Below are positions 10,283-21,286 of a DNA stretch of 64,000 nucleotides, piece by piece. The DNA comes from Scilla litardierei (lineage: Eukaryota; Streptophyta; Magnoliopsida; Asparagales; Asparagaceae). The notes under the pieces are model-generated. The model did no database searches, was not told the origin of the DNA, and saw only the letters and a list, made by a program, of their open reading frames with translations. The position numbers and the translations under genes were made by a program. Location: NCBI GenBank assembly GCA_030789695.1, contig CM061142.1:42951375-43015374 (forward strand). The letters run 5' to 3'. Within the stretch, counting starts at the first letter, position 1; each line of letters begins with the position of its first letter.

Positions 10283-10544
10283 TCAGGGGTATATGAAAGG
10301 CGATATTTTTTGCACTATACCATGTAGAACAAAACGGCCACCATGATATGTTTGCACCATATTCTTGTCTGGACGTTACGGCGATGACATGGACACATGG
10401 CATGTGCTGAAGCATAGGAATATTAAAATTACAGTTGCAACTTTCTCCCTGTATCTTCACGGCGTACGCTTGTCCATTATTATCCAAAACCTCCCATTCA
10501 TAATCACCAAATCGTGTGATGTAGCAAGTCCGTGCTTTTTGCAC
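10185..10544 (-). pseudogene. MULE transposase C-terminus, SWIM zinc finger
   Basis: CNCNFNIPMLQHMPCVH matches the SWIM pattern CxCx(n)CxH that follows the MULE transposase core. The frame then runs into the 95-bp palindromic repeats, which replace the natural end of the protein. Confidence 0.72.
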
Positions 10545-11035
10545 ACGTTTCTCGAAAAGCTCCTCTGTGTTAGGAGTGAAATTTGTAGTCCATCCATGTC
10601 CATCAATCCGACGATGTAGAAATATTTAATTAACATGTAAAAAGTTCTTGCAATTAGCGCTTGTATCGGTAGCACTCTTGCTCCTTTGAGAACGCCATTG
10701 AAGCTCTCCAAACAATTGGTTGTCATGACACAATAACGTTTCCCACCATCTTCATGCATAGCACACCTTCTGGTCTCACCATCCAAGTCTGCAGAAATCC
10801 AATCATCTGCTGCAATGGACTCTGCTCTAATACTTGCATGGTGCTCATTATATGTAAGCAAGTCCGATGCAGTACTGGCCCCCCAGAAGTTCCTTTCCAA
10901 TGTTACTGTTCGATGCCCACTCTTTTTTAAGTTTGCGATGATATGTCGTAGGCAATACCTGTGATGCCTCTTTGCCGGCCATCCCTCCCTCAATGCTCTA
11001 GGAATTCCTTTGAATCTATCTGAAATGAATGTAAT
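10457..11035 (-). pseudogene. MULE transposase, second catalytic segment
   Basis: Continues the DDE domain: TITFISDRFKGIP (second Asp, about 11020), a His/Cys-rich HHRYCLRHI, and NCLESFNGVLKGAR with the expected Glu. It is in a different frame from the first segment, so a frameshift or small indel lies near 11040-11100. Confidence 0.75.
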
Positions 11036-11099
11036 TGTTTGGTGTCGATGAGCACTGGGTATTTAGTGAAATATACAGCCGAAAAACCACCTCCAATTA

Positions 11100-11588
11100 T
11101 CACGGGGTCTCAGCCGCCCCAACAGCAAAAGCTAAAGGAAACAGTCCACCATTTGCATCCACTCCAGTGGCTACAAGTAAACAACCTGCATATTTCCCAT
11201 AAAGATGTGTTCCATCAATGCTCAATATCGGCCTACAATTCTTGAAACCTTCAATTGAAGGTCCAAATGCCCAGAACACACCGGTAAACTCTGCAACTCC
11301 TGGCCCGAGAGTGATGTACGTGATCTTGTAAACTGTTCCAGGGTTGCTTTCTGAAATTGCTTCTAAATACTGTGGCAACCTCTTATGGGACTCCTCCCAA
11401 GAACCAAATATCCTTGATAATGCATTACATCTAGCCCTCCATGCTTTTTGATATGAAATTCTAATTTTTAACATGGTGTGAACAACATCCTGGATTTTTA
11501 CCGGTGTCATGTCAAGCTTTGTCTTCACCATTGGCATAATCAAGATACTAATGAAACGTGTTGTGGATTTATTGTGATCTGTATTCAA
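11100..11588 (-). pseudogene. MULE transposase, first catalytic segment
   Basis: About 160 residues. LSIDGTHLYGKYAG holds the first catalytic Asp of the MULE DDE domain, followed by LLVATGVDANGGLFPLAFAV, a hallmark of plant MULE transposases. Open across this stretch, but separated from its neighbours by breaks. Its job is strand cleavage and transfer at the element ends. Confidence 0.78.
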
Positions 11589-11591
11589 AGT

Positions 11592-12255
11592 GGGATTATT
11601 TCATGTATGATCTGAACCAACTTTTGATATCTTGAACCTCCCATTGATTCTTTTCCCCACTGCTGCATGAATGTGCCATGGACAATTCCGGCTCGCCTCA
11701 TCTTGGCTATGCGGATTCACCTCAGAATTACGGCCACATATCACAGAATATCATGTCTTGTTTGACTTGATTGGTTTGAATATCACATTGTGATTGATGC
11801 TTCACTCTGCTATTGTCTTAATTAAGTCCACCTTTGTTTCAAACAGATCACCGACTTTAAACACTCCGGTATCGCTATAAATTCTTTCCTCTTCCATACA
11901 CCCTTCTAGAATATTTCTCATAGCTGATACCGTTACCCATTGATCCTCTACCACTTCATCTGGCAATGGCTCTTCAAAATCCACATTTGTGTTTGCAACA
12001 ACGGATTGTTGTATCCATGTGTTATCATCCTCGTTTAAATCTGCAGCATAATGCATGCTATCATCTCCTGGACCATCATGGTCGTCATTATCAGTGCCTT
12101 CACTATCTACATCCACATTTCCCGCCACATCTTCAGGCATCGTATTCGACTGAGTTGGCATCGACTCCGGTACACATGGACCTTGCATGTAGGTGGAGTA
12201 TGTTCCGTGCACTCCATATTCAGGAATTCGATTGCCCTGCCCCGCAACATTCCAC
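11592..12255 (-). pseudogene. MULE transposase, N-terminal linker and MuDR DNA-binding region
   Basis: An acidic linker (DVDSEGTDNDDHDGPGDD) leads to the motif VGDLFETKVDLIKTIAE, the start of the MuDR-type N-terminal domain. A TGA interrupts it at about 11800. Beyond the stop the same frame still shows a CPWHIHA segment typical of the MuDR zinc-binding region. A second TGA lies near 11605. Confidence 0.6.
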
Positions 12256-12356
12256 CTGTTACAAACATAGTACCACATGCAATTTTTAAAAATCACATTT
12301 ATATTTTGAAAATATCATATATACGTTCGCATTACTTAACCGATATCGATACTTAC
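12256..12356 (-). other. Predicted intron in the MULE gene
   Basis: GT-AG intron: donor GTAAGT at 12356-12351 and acceptor ..TTTGTAACAG ending at 12256. Removing it joins ..NMDA to WNVAGQG in frame. Confidence 0.6.
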
Positions 12357-12796
12357 GCATCCATATTCACCTCCTCTTGTGGATAGTACGAAAAACCTTC
12401 TCCCATCTGTCTCTCGTGCTGCTGATACTCTTGGGTTGGAGAAGTAGACATAAATCCAGCTGAGTTGTTCTTCAAATCAAGCATTCGTGCGAATGTTCCT
12501 TGTTCTTGAGTCAATCGTGTGTTGCTAATTGCATCAATCTCGACATAAATTTCAACTGACCGTTGAGTTGACCCCAAGCTAAATAGCCCCTCCATATCGC
12601 CGTCATCAGAGATCATCACAGCTGTAGTCATGCTCTTCATTACCGGCCAATTGCACACCAATTTCAAATCATACTCATGGCGTCTGATCTTTGTAGCCTT
12701 GTATATCCGATCTACTAGATCAGTATACGTTGACGGTTTTCTCAGTATAACAGAATTAACTTTCCCCGACATATGTAGGTTCGTGATTGTCACCAA
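12353..12796 (-). pseudogene. MULE transposase exon 1, PB1 domain
   Basis: Starts at an ATG with MVTITNLHMSGKV and continues with a PB1-type ubiquitin-like fold, common at the N-terminus of plant MuDR transposases and their domesticated relatives. It ends at a canonical splice donor: the last codon is split by GTAAGT (plus-strand ACTTAC, 12351-12356). Joining across the 101-bp intron keeps the frame into the next piece. Coding is therefore credible although the downstream exon carries stops. Confidence 0.65.
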
Positions 12797-13289
12797 TACT
12801 CAAATTTCCTTCATAATATCATAAGATGAAAATATGCCCACTTGCCATTGTTATCACCCTGCAAAAATCAGTTGATTCCATGAAATCTCAAACTCTATGA
12901 CACACAATCAAATCATTCCTAGCCCTAACCCTAATTATATTCTGCTGGATTAACGAAGTACACATGCGATTAATCACGAGGGACTGATGGGCTTACCTAT
13001 TGCAATGTCGTCTTATAAATGGGAGGCCAAGATGTGGAGATCTTTCTCCGGATCTGCAGATTGGCAGCTCTGTCGGATGGTAGTCTGAAGTTGGGGGAAA
13101 TTGAGAATACGTTTCCAGGTGAGAGGTGAGAGTTGGGGGTAATAAGCACCAAACTGGTCCCACTTGGCAAGTGCGGCCAGTAACTAGTCACATGAAGAGC
13201 TGGGTGTTCTAAACAGGCCGCACTTGCCAAGTGCGGCCTGTTTACATAACACAATTCCACTACACAATAAACCTCAAATGATAACAAAG

Positions 13290-13290
<1 letters not shown>
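12797..13290 (-). other. 5' flank of the MULE gene with subterminal palindromes
   Basis: Non-coding. Contains the palindromic arms at 13157-13178 and 13214-13243 that match the left-end array. The frames here are not credible genes. Confidence 0.5.

Positions 13291-13338
<48 letters not shown>
13291..13338. repeat. (TA)24 microsatellite
   Basis: Pure TA run abutting the left end of the inverted-repeat element. Confidence 0.95.
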
Positions 13339-13340
<2 letters not shown>

Positions 13341-13715
13341 AAAACTTTCAAATGAGAACATTTCGCACCGTGCGAAAATGTTTTTATCTTTTTTTTGAAA
13401 TTTTTTTTTTCAAAAATTCTTTTTTCCACCCTCATTATATGTTGTTATACCCCCCTCAAAAAATAATGATTGAGAAATAATGTCATTTGGCCTTCGATCA
13501 AGCCATTTCATCAAATTCGCACGTTTTGAGACCGTTAAATTTGTAACGGGTGGATGGGTGCTCTAATGCCCAACGGGTTCACCCATTATTTTCCCTGGGG
13601 TATATAATTGTATGGATTAAACATCAAAAAAAGAATTTTTGAAAAAAAAAATTTCAAAAAAATAAAAAAAAAGTTTTCGCACGGCTTTCGCACGGGATTT
13701 TTCGCACCCGAAGAT

Positions 13716-13720
<5 letters not shown>
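13339..13720. mobile_element. MITE-like element with about 100-bp inverted ends
   Basis: Left arm GCACCGTGCGAAAATG plus T-rich and GAAATTTTT tracts; right arm is the complement (..TTTTCGCACGGC). Arms extend to the CCACCC/GTATA region, and the centre carries GGGTGGATGGGTGC. Both ends abut TA arrays. No coding capacity. Confidence 0.72.

Positions 13721-13804
<84 letters not shown>
13721..13804. repeat. (TA)42 microsatellite
   Basis: Pure TA run on the other side of the inverted-repeat element. The Tyr-Ile frames read through it are artefacts. Confidence 0.95.
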
Positions 13805-13807
<3 letters not shown>

Positions 13808-13968
13808 ACAACTGTTTTTGAATTCTAGGGCTAACTAGGAAAGCTGACTAAGACAAACAGGTTGATAGAAAGACGGCTTGGATTTAATCTTAAGGATTGA
13901 ATGGTTGAAATGAGATTTTGTGGAAAGTTTTTGAGGGAAAACATTTCTTTGGAAAAGAAAGTTTCTTG

Positions 13969-14131
13969 TGTTATAATTTTGGAGAGAAAAGAGTAACCAT
14001 GGCTATGAGCCATGGTTCTATATTTATTTATCTCATATGGAATGTGAAGATGCATGGACACCAAAGGTCCCCATTACTCCAATAAGTGGGGAGTAATGGA
14101 GGGATAAAGTGGTGGACCCTCACTCATAACA
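13969..14131 (-). repeat. 3' LTR of copia A
   Basis: 163 bp; sense orientation starts TGTTATGAGTGAGG at 14131. The polypurine tract is at 14132-14140. Confidence 0.85.
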
Positions 14132-14316
14132 CTCCCCCTTATCCATCCATTACTTTGGTCTTAGCGTATAAAGCTAAGGGGATGGATACTTCTGGATCCT
14201 GAGTAATCGTGTTTGCCTCATTAAAATCTTAGCTGCGGAAAACCCAGTGGAAAAAACCAACAGCTTAAAAGAAAAGAGTGCAACACACAAGTTACTCCCC
14301 CTCATCCGTATAAGCT

Positions 14317-14966
14317 TCAGGCCTGTAGGTCTTTCAGCTGTCTCATACAGATTCCTTTTACAAGTTTTACAAAAATACATCTCGGTAAAGATTTAGTGAA
14401 AAGATCAGCTAAGTTGTTGCAGGACTGGATCTGTTGAATCTTGACCTCCTCGTTCTTCTGTAGATCGTGCGTCCAGAAGAGTTTGAGAGAAATGTGTTCG
14501 CTCTGTCTCTTTTGATGTAGCCCTTTTTGAGTTGTGCTATGCATGCAGTGTTGTCTTCAAACAAGACAGTGGGCTCAAGATCACCAGTCTTCAGGCCAAT
14601 GGCATCTAGGATATGTTGGACGACGGAGCAAAGCCAAAAACACTCTTTGCTTGCTTCATGGATCACAATGAGTTTAGCATGGTTGGATGATGTTGCTGTG
14701 GTGGTTTGCTTTATCGATCTCCATGAGATAGCAGTCCCTCCATAGGTAAACACAAAACTAGTTTGTGCTGTGTGAGGATCAGATTGGTAACCTGCATCAG
14801 CATAACCAAACAATTGGGAGGACGAACCTCTCTGGTAGTATAGTCCCGGATCTATAAAACCCTGGAGGTAGCATAGAAGATTCTTTACTCCGTTCCAGTG
14901 GTGCTTTGTGTGCGCAGCACTATGTCTGGCAAGTAGATTAACTGCGAACGCTATATCGGGATGCAT
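14317..14966 (-). pseudogene. Copia A RNase H and C-terminus
   Basis: Starts MHPDIAFAVNLLARH, the end of the reverse transcriptase connection, then FGYADAGYQSD (RNase H first Asp region) and EDNTACIAQLKKGY. A frame change near 14450-14540 splits off the C-terminal SCNNLADLFTKSLP motif, which marks the end of copia polyproteins. Several family-conserved positions are altered, so it is inactive. Confidence 0.75.
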
Positions 14967-15010
14967 GCAGTTTGCCAGATATAGAAGTGCTCCAATGGCA
15001 CTGAGGTAGG

Positions 15011-15539
15011 GTGCTTCAGGACCCAGTAACTCCTCCCCCTCTTCCAGCTACCGGAAGGGGTCCTTATGAATATCCAGTGATCTCACGACCATATAAGTAC
15101 TTAAAGGATGACATTGTTCCATTCCAAACTTGTTTAAAAGTTTTCTTATATAAGTTGATTAATGTAACAGGATTCCACCTCGTAGGTGTTCAATCTGTAA
15201 GCCAAGACAATACCTTATTTTGCCTAGGTCTTTCATTTTGAATGTATGCTTTAGGCTTTCAGATATCTCATTGATCTCTGCTGGAGATCCTATGAGATTT
15301 AAGTCATCAACGTCTACCGCAACGATGACAAATCATGTTCCCGTTCTTTTGATAAAGATATACGGGCAGACTTCATTATTTTTGAATCCTTGTTGTGCAA
15401 GGAAAACGTTTAGTCTGTTATACCACATCTTTCTTGATTGCTTTAGACCATATAATGATCTTTGAAGCCTTACCGAGAAGACGTCCCGAGGTCTCTCTTT
15501 CATCTCTGGGGGTAAATTAAATCCATCTGGAAGTCTCAT
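15011..15539 (-). pseudogene. Copia A reverse transcriptase, palm region
   Basis: 15333-15539 reads LPDGFNLPPEMKERP and LYGLKQSRKMWYNRL, the mid reverse transcriptase. A frameshift near 15335 precedes the catalytic VDVDD box (about 15308-15322), and a TAA near 15180 interrupts the thumb. The catalytic Asp pair is still readable. Confidence 0.72.
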
Positions 15540-15545
15540 ATAGAT

Positions 15546-15887
15546 TTATTTATCTATATTGCCATATAGATATGCAGTCAAAACGTCCATGAGCTGCATT
15601 TCTAGGCTTTCCAGAGATGATAGGCTAAGCAAGAATCGGAAAGTGATCACATCCATGACCGGGGAATATGTATCTTCATAATCAATCCCCGGTCTTTGGG
15701 AAAATCCCTGTGCTACAAGGCGTGCCTTGTAGCGTACGATCACATTTTCTTTATTTATTTTTCTGATGAAGACCCACTTATATCCCACAGAATTAACACA
15801 TACATGTGTTTGGACTACTGGTTCAAAGACTTTGCATTTCAAGAGTGAGACCAGCTCTACTCTTATTGCCTCGTCCCACTTTGGCAA
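15546..15887 (-). pseudogene. Copia A reverse transcriptase, fingers
   Basis: About 113 residues beginning PKWDEAIRVELVSL and including YKARLVAQGFSQRPGIDYEDTYSPV, the conserved copia start of the reverse transcriptase, here listed as key motifs WDEA, KARLVAQGF and DYEDTYSPV. It ends at a stop at 15546 in the motif that normally runs on as TAYLNG-like sequence. Confidence 0.75.
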
Positions 15888-15910
15888 ATCATCTCTGCGT
15901 TTACATTCCG

Positions 15911-16582
15911 CTAGAGATCGTGGTTCGATGTCATCGTCGTATTCAGGACGTGAAGGGCAATAGCGAACGCAAAATCGTCGTCAACGACTGTGCTATTTCT
16001 GTCCAGTACCTCTCCAGTACGTACGTAATTTAATGATGTTTCTTCTATTGTTTCCTCTGCTGGGGAAATAAGGAGAGGAGAGGTCGCTGGTCTGAGCTTA
16101 GCATTCTGTGGAGGGATCATCTTTTTATCACCAGGAATTTTCCTCTTTCTACGAACTTTATCTTTTGAACCTGGCGGCCGTCCTCTTTTCAATTGAGGTA
16201 CAGCCAATTCTATTGCAGGTGGATTGCATCCATCTTTGGGGATGTCAAGCCTAGCTAGCGTGTTGGCAGCAGGGTTGTGTGAATGAACAATCTTCTGGTT
16301 GTCCATAAATTTATCCGGTAGAATGTGTACTGTGTTCTGAATGTGAAGGATCTTCATGATCTCATCTTCACACAAATTAGTACGCGGATCATAAAGGGAC
16401 AAAGAATTATTGTCCCAAGATATGGTCTCGGAAGCGTCATGTTTCTTAGACTGTGTGCCCAATTTTGGAAAGGTTTTCTCTTCGAATTCACAGTCATCAA
16501 GACGTGCCTTAAATGCGTCCCCCCGTAAGAGGTTCCAGGTATCTAATAATAGAGGGCGAATCAAACCCAACATAGATACCAA
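15911..16582 (-). pseudogene. Copia A integrase C-terminus and linker
   Basis: Frame-shifted continuation of the integrase, ending in the variable linker before the reverse transcriptase. It has a basic stretch, KRGRPPGSKDKVRRKRKIPG, that resembles an AT-hook/nuclear-localisation segment (GRPPGSKDK) and is common in this linker. Overlaps the end of the integrase frame by about 70 bp in another frame. Confidence 0.65.
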
Positions 16583-17780
16583 GACGACGCTGAGGACCCA
16601 TTTTTGTCCTCTGAGATGGTGCTATTGGGACATAAACCGCACAACCAAATACTCTCAAATGAGAGATATCTGACGGTGCACCATATGCTAGCTGCATCGG
16701 AGATAATATATGTCCACCTGAGGGCCTTATCCTAATCAGCGATGCGGCATGCAATATAGCATGCCCCCAAGCATCCACAGGCAACTGGGATTGCATGAGC
16801 AATGGGCGTGCAATCCATTGGAGTCTCTTTATAAGAGACTCTGCTAATCCATTCTGGGTGTGAACATGTGCTACATGATGTTCAACTTCAATACCCGTTG
16901 TCCGGCAATAGTCTTCGAAGACTTGCGAAGTGAATTCGTCCGCATTATCAAGATGTAATTTCTTGATATGATTATCGAGAAAATGAGCCCACAACCTAAT
17001 TATTTGTGCCAATAGATTTGGGAAAGCTAGGTTGCGAGTGGACAATAGGCACACATAATACCATTTTGTGGTTGCATCAATCAGTACCATGAAATACCGA
17101 AATGGGCCACTTGACGGGTGAATAGGCCCGCAAATGTCACCATGAATTCTCTCTAGGAAGCCATGAGACTCTAATCCCACTTTCAGGAGGGATAGTCTCG
17201 TTATTAGTTTTCCCTGAAAATAAGGGGGACAAGAAAATTCACCCTTTTGAAGAATCTTCATGTTCTTCAAACTATGTTTATGGGATTCAGAGATAATGCG
17301 ACGCATCATAACTGATCCAGGGTGACCAAGTCTATTGTGCCAGAGTTGAAACTTTGGCAACGAAAGGCACTTCTGGTGCTCAGTCATATTGGCTTCTATT
17401 GGTTGAATATACGTGTGGTAGAGACCCAACGGGAGTCCCTTAAATCGTTCGTGGATGGACTTCTGGCCATCTATTTGACGAGTCACATACATATATTCAA
17501 GGTTTTCTTCTTCTCCAGTTTCTAAGTGACATCCGTTAAAACGAATATCTTTGAAACTTAAGAGATTTCTATTAGATTTTGGAGAGAATAATGCATTTTG
17601 TATTTTAAGTCTTGTGTTATTTGGGAGCAACATGATTTCTTCCCCAGATCCTTCGATTATGTTGGATAGTCCTGAAATCATAATAACAGGACAGTCATAT
17701 TTGTTTAAGCTATTAAAATAGCATGGATCGCGAAGGATAGTATGCGTTGAGGCACTGTCCACTAGGCACTCATACTTCAT
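16509..17780 (-). pseudogene. Copia A protease and integrase
   Basis: A 423-residue open stretch. DSASTH near the start is the protease catalytic motif (usual DSG/DSA-T). Next come the gag-pre-integrase zinc region (LWHNRLGHPG; CPPYFQ, second zinc-binding Cys altered) and the integrase core with HGDICGPIHP (first Asp), LHLDNADEFTS (second Asp) and HTQNGLAES (Glu). The C-terminal GYYVGF-type motif appears as GIYVGFDSPS. This is the best-preserved part of the element. Confidence 0.82.
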
Positions 17781-17989
17781 CTATATATAAGCAAAATGAA
17801 AGTTTATTTAAGAAAATGAAAAACTGACATTCAAATAAAAGTGCTTTCAAATCAAACTACAGATGAAGCTACATGAATCTAAATGCATTGATATAAGGTA
17901 GGGCTCAATCGAGCAGGTCGTCATTTTCGAAATCATTTGCAATGAACTTGGTAAGCGTTGAACAGTCGCCAAGTTTGTTTCAGGCTGAG

Positions 17990-18927
17990 ACTTCTGGCTT
18001 GCCTGATACAGATCCTAGAGGTGCCGAGGAGTGCGGCAGTTTCTGGACCAATGTCCAGTCATGCCATATTTATGGCATTTATCCTCCCAGTTCTTCTTAG
18101 GAATTGACACTGGATCAGTGTTCTTACGCTTCCATGTGAAGTTTCTCTACCTTTTGTTGTTGTTGTTGGTCTAGGGTGGTGCACCTCTTGCTGGCTTCAT
18201 TATAGCTTTCCCTTTGGTCTTTCTAGCCTTCTTCTTGTTTTTTCCACTTCTGGGGAGAAACATGGTGAGCTTCAAGGATATGGGCAGTACCAGCAGGGCG
18301 CAAATTATGAGTGGCAAGCAGTAAATCTCTATTCTGCTCTACCCTAAGAAGGCAAAAGATCAAATCAGAGAACTTCATGAAGTTGCGTTCACGATACTGT
18401 TGCATGAGGATTGCATCTTTCTCGTGAAACGAGGTAAGTGTCTTTTCCAACATGCGATGCTCAGTCACTTCTTCACCGCAAAACTTCAGGCGTGAGGTGA
18501 TATTATGAAGTGCTGAGTTATACTCAGCAACGGACTTATAGTCATGAAGTCTGAGGTTTTTCCACTCATAACTGGCACGTGGTAATATGACATCAATTTG
18601 ATGTTTATAACGTGCCTCCAGCGCTTGCCACAACTCCAAAGGGTCTTCAACCGTTAATTATTCGGCCTTTAGGGTCCGATCTATGTGTCTCCTGATATAG
18701 ATAATGGCTATAGCCTTATCTATGTCGTAGACAACGGTAGGAGAACTGCTAGACGGTTGTGCCGCTGCAGGGGCACTGCTAGCAACTGTCCCGGCCACTG
18801 CTGGGGCCAGAATCGAGTGGAGAAGTGCCATTGGATGCAAGTGGAACTTCAGGTCCACTCGCCAGCTAAGATAGTTCTTTCCCGCTGCATCAAGAACCTC
18901 GAAATCGACGCTTGCCAATTTTGCCAC
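17990..18927 (-). pseudogene. Copia A Gag
   Basis: 18658-18927 gives the N-terminus (AKLASVDFEVLDAAGKNYLSW, motif NYLSW). A TAA at 18655-18657 separates it from 18223-18639, the UBN2-type Gag core (LWQALEARYKHQ). The zinc knuckle near 18035-18075 reads CHKYGMTGHWSRNC, where the second zinc-binding Cys has become Tyr. Confidence 0.75.
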
Positions 18928-20615
18928 TTTAATCTATGCAATTAAATAAGCATGTATTAATAATTAAAAATCATGCTTTAAAGAAATAAATAAGAAAAAA
19001 TGCGGGGATCGGCCAGATACCCAAACCATAAATTGTCCAATGTCCATTATACAGTCCATAAAGAAGATAAAGAAAAATACAATTTGGAAACCCTTTTGGG
19101 TCCCAGCTTATATGCAATCTTCTCCTCCATCTTCATAGGTAGTAACACCGGTCCTTGGCATTATACAAAAATTCCTCACTACAAATTTCTCTCAGAAAAG
19201 AAAAAGAAATTACAAAGAGAAGAAATATAATAAAAGGGTATCAAAAATTGGCCGATCCCAAAAATCACATTTTGACTTATTTAAAAATCCACGCAGTTAT
19301 ATATGCAACATGCAAATAATAATAACGCAGTATCACAGACATTACAAAAATCATCAAGCCCAAATATTGGATAAAAAAATTTTATTTAAGTTAAAAGGAT
19401 TAGTTGGACCACGGAAAAACGTCATTTATCTTTAGGTTAGGTAACTAAAGACAGAGCGGTTTCAGGATCCATTTAACCAATTTAACTTAAATTAATGTCT
19501 TATCCAAATCTAAAGAGATTAATAATTGAAAAGAAGCAGATAAAATAATATAATCCGCAAGTCCTGAATATCAGGGTACTAAATCAATTTAATTTTTGGT
19601 CTTACTGGTAAGTCGCAAGGGGGCAAGATGCGGGCTGCAAACCCGATAGCAAAATAATACTCATATTAATTTTCAATGTTATTAACTGGGCTTCTGGCCC
19701 AATAAACAGCCAAAATAATTTATTATTCAGATTTGTGCTGCAGGCCCATGGGCTGTAATATTCAAAATTTAATTTAGCACAAGCCGTAAAAACAAACTTT
19801 AGAGTATTAGTTAAAGAATGTAAAAAAACCCCCAAACCCCTCATTTTATAGATAGTGTCCCCCTCACTCCTCTGGTATACGTAAAACAGCCAGCGCGGTC
19901 GACGTAATGGAGGATCCCCCTCCGAGGGGAGGGGTTGAGCACAGAGGCCCTCCCCGTCCGGGGTGGGGCGGCATCTCAAAGCCCCCCCCAACGTCCGGGG
20001 GGCGACGTGGCACAGAGAGGCCCCCGGGGGGCGTCGTACAGAGCCCCCCCCGGCGGGGGAAGGGGGTCGCACAGAGCCCCTCCCCCTGGGGGGGGGCATC
20101 GGACAGAGCCCCTCCCCCCGGTCGGGGGGGGGGTGTCACAAAGGGCCCCCCTCCGTCGGGGGGGGGGGGGGGGGCGTCGGACAGATCCATCTGGGGGGGC
20201 GGCGCAAACAGAGGCCCCCCGTCCGGGGGGCGGCGGCGGCCATCGGCGTGCCCTCAAACGCCGGGGGGGTAGATGAACGGTTTATTGGGGCTTTTATTTT
20301 ATTTTTTTGAGATTAATCAGAATATTGCATATTTATACAAGCCTATAGAAAAGCTGTATAAAATCATAGCAAACTATATTTTGTAATTATCTACGGGATC
20401 GAAAAAGTTTACCTCTAGATCAAAGATCTAGGGACGATCGTAATAAAAAAAATCCGTAGAACGAAATCCCCGCTCCCGATACGCAGAAAAGATCACCGAA
20501 CGGTTTGCCACAAGAGGGATCACCGCAACAATAGATTCCTTCGCGTGTTGGAGGTTAATTTTGAGGGGATAAAGGAGAAAATCTCAAAGAGATGAGAGCT
20601 TCAATGCTGATAACG
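18928..20615 (-). other. Copia A leader region
   Basis: About 1.7 kb of non-coding sequence between Gag and the 5' LTR. It holds the GC-rich array at 19905-20275 and the primer-site motif TTATCAGCA at 20605-20613. The frames across it on both strands are by-products of composition. Confidence 0.65.
19905..20275. repeat. GC-rich palindromic tandem array in the leader
   Basis: About ten units of 30-40 bp, each a C-tract facing a G-tract (CCCCCnnnnGGGGG) joined by a CACAGAG-type linker. The two strands look alike, so frames are open on both. Confidence 0.85.
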
Positions 20616-20782
20616 TGTTATAATTTTGGAGAGAAAAGAGCAACCATGGCTATGAGCCATGGTTCTATATTTATTTATCTCATACGGAATGTGAAGAGGC
20701 ATGGACACCAAAGGTCCCCATTACTCCAATAAGTGGGGAGTAATGGTGGGAATAAAAGTTTTGGCCTCCCTCACTCATAACA
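20616..20782 (-). repeat. 5' LTR of copia A
   Basis: 167 bp, similar to 13969-14131 but with many differences at its outer end. The element is therefore older than the other LTR elements here. Confidence 0.85.
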
Positions 20783-21015
20783 TATTGGGAAATGAAACTT
20801 TATGGGGAATAAAAGTTTCTATGGAATAAGAGAGTGCATGTAATTAATGCATTTGGGAAAAAAATTTTAACTTGCACTTAATGCTGCAGATCGAATGTTG
20901 TTGCAGATCGAATGATCTCTCCCTCAACGCGAGGCCCACAGTCTCTTCGACGCATGTGGCAACAAGATGAGAATAATTTCCCGCGCCGAAGGCGACCGCT
21001 AAATATTTTTACGCG

Positions 21016-21117
21016 AATTTGTTGTTCCGCTTCGAAGGCGCCCGAGCAGAATTTGTTGTTTCGCGTCAAAGGCGCCTGCGTCGAATTTGTTGTTCCATGC
21101 CAAAGCCGCCCGTGCCG
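21016..21117. repeat. 34-bp tandem repeat, three units
   Basis: Exact 34-bp period beginning AATTTGTTGTTCCGC; a part copy recurs at about 21135. Confidence 0.85.
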
Positions 21118-21286
21118 TTAACTATTTTTACGCTAATTTGTTGTTCCACGTAATTTTGACTGTAAAAATAATTTTTTGGGGAATAAATATTTTGCGGAGG
21201 AAAATCTTAAATGAACCGTGCCCGCGGGCACGGGTAATGACTTGTGTGTGCGTGTGTGTGCGTGTGTGTGCGAGATTAATATAGAG

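Larger units (their letters stand above)
9898..13250 (-). mobile_element. Decayed Mutator-like element
   Basis: A minus-strand MuDR-type transposase gene with PB1, transposase and SWIM parts, framed by copies of the palindrome CCGCACTTGCCAAGTGCGG at both ends (9898-10282 and 13157-13243). Long classical terminal inverted repeats and a 9-bp target duplication were not found, so the outer limits are approximate. Confidence 0.65.
13969..20782 (-). mobile_element. Decayed short-LTR copia element (copia A)
   Basis: A 6.8-kb minus-strand Ty1/copia element with 163- and 167-bp LTRs (TGTTATGAG...TTATAACA in sense). The polypurine tract AAGGGGGAG abuts the 3' LTR and a TTATCAGCA primer-site motif abuts the 5' LTR. 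Flanks tcttg and tattg are a possible duplication with one mismatch. Gag, protease, integrase, reverse transcriptase and RNase H can all be found, broken by stops and frameshifts. The order is that of copia: integrase before reverse transcriptase. Confidence 0.85.

Noticed and set aside
13608..13811. Tyr-Ile repeat proteins
   Set aside because: Pure translation of a TA microsatellite on both strands.
19602..20310. Long frames on both strands of the GC-rich array
   Set aside because: They read only Gly, Pro, Arg and Ala from G and C tracts, exist on both strands at once, and lie in the leader of copia A.
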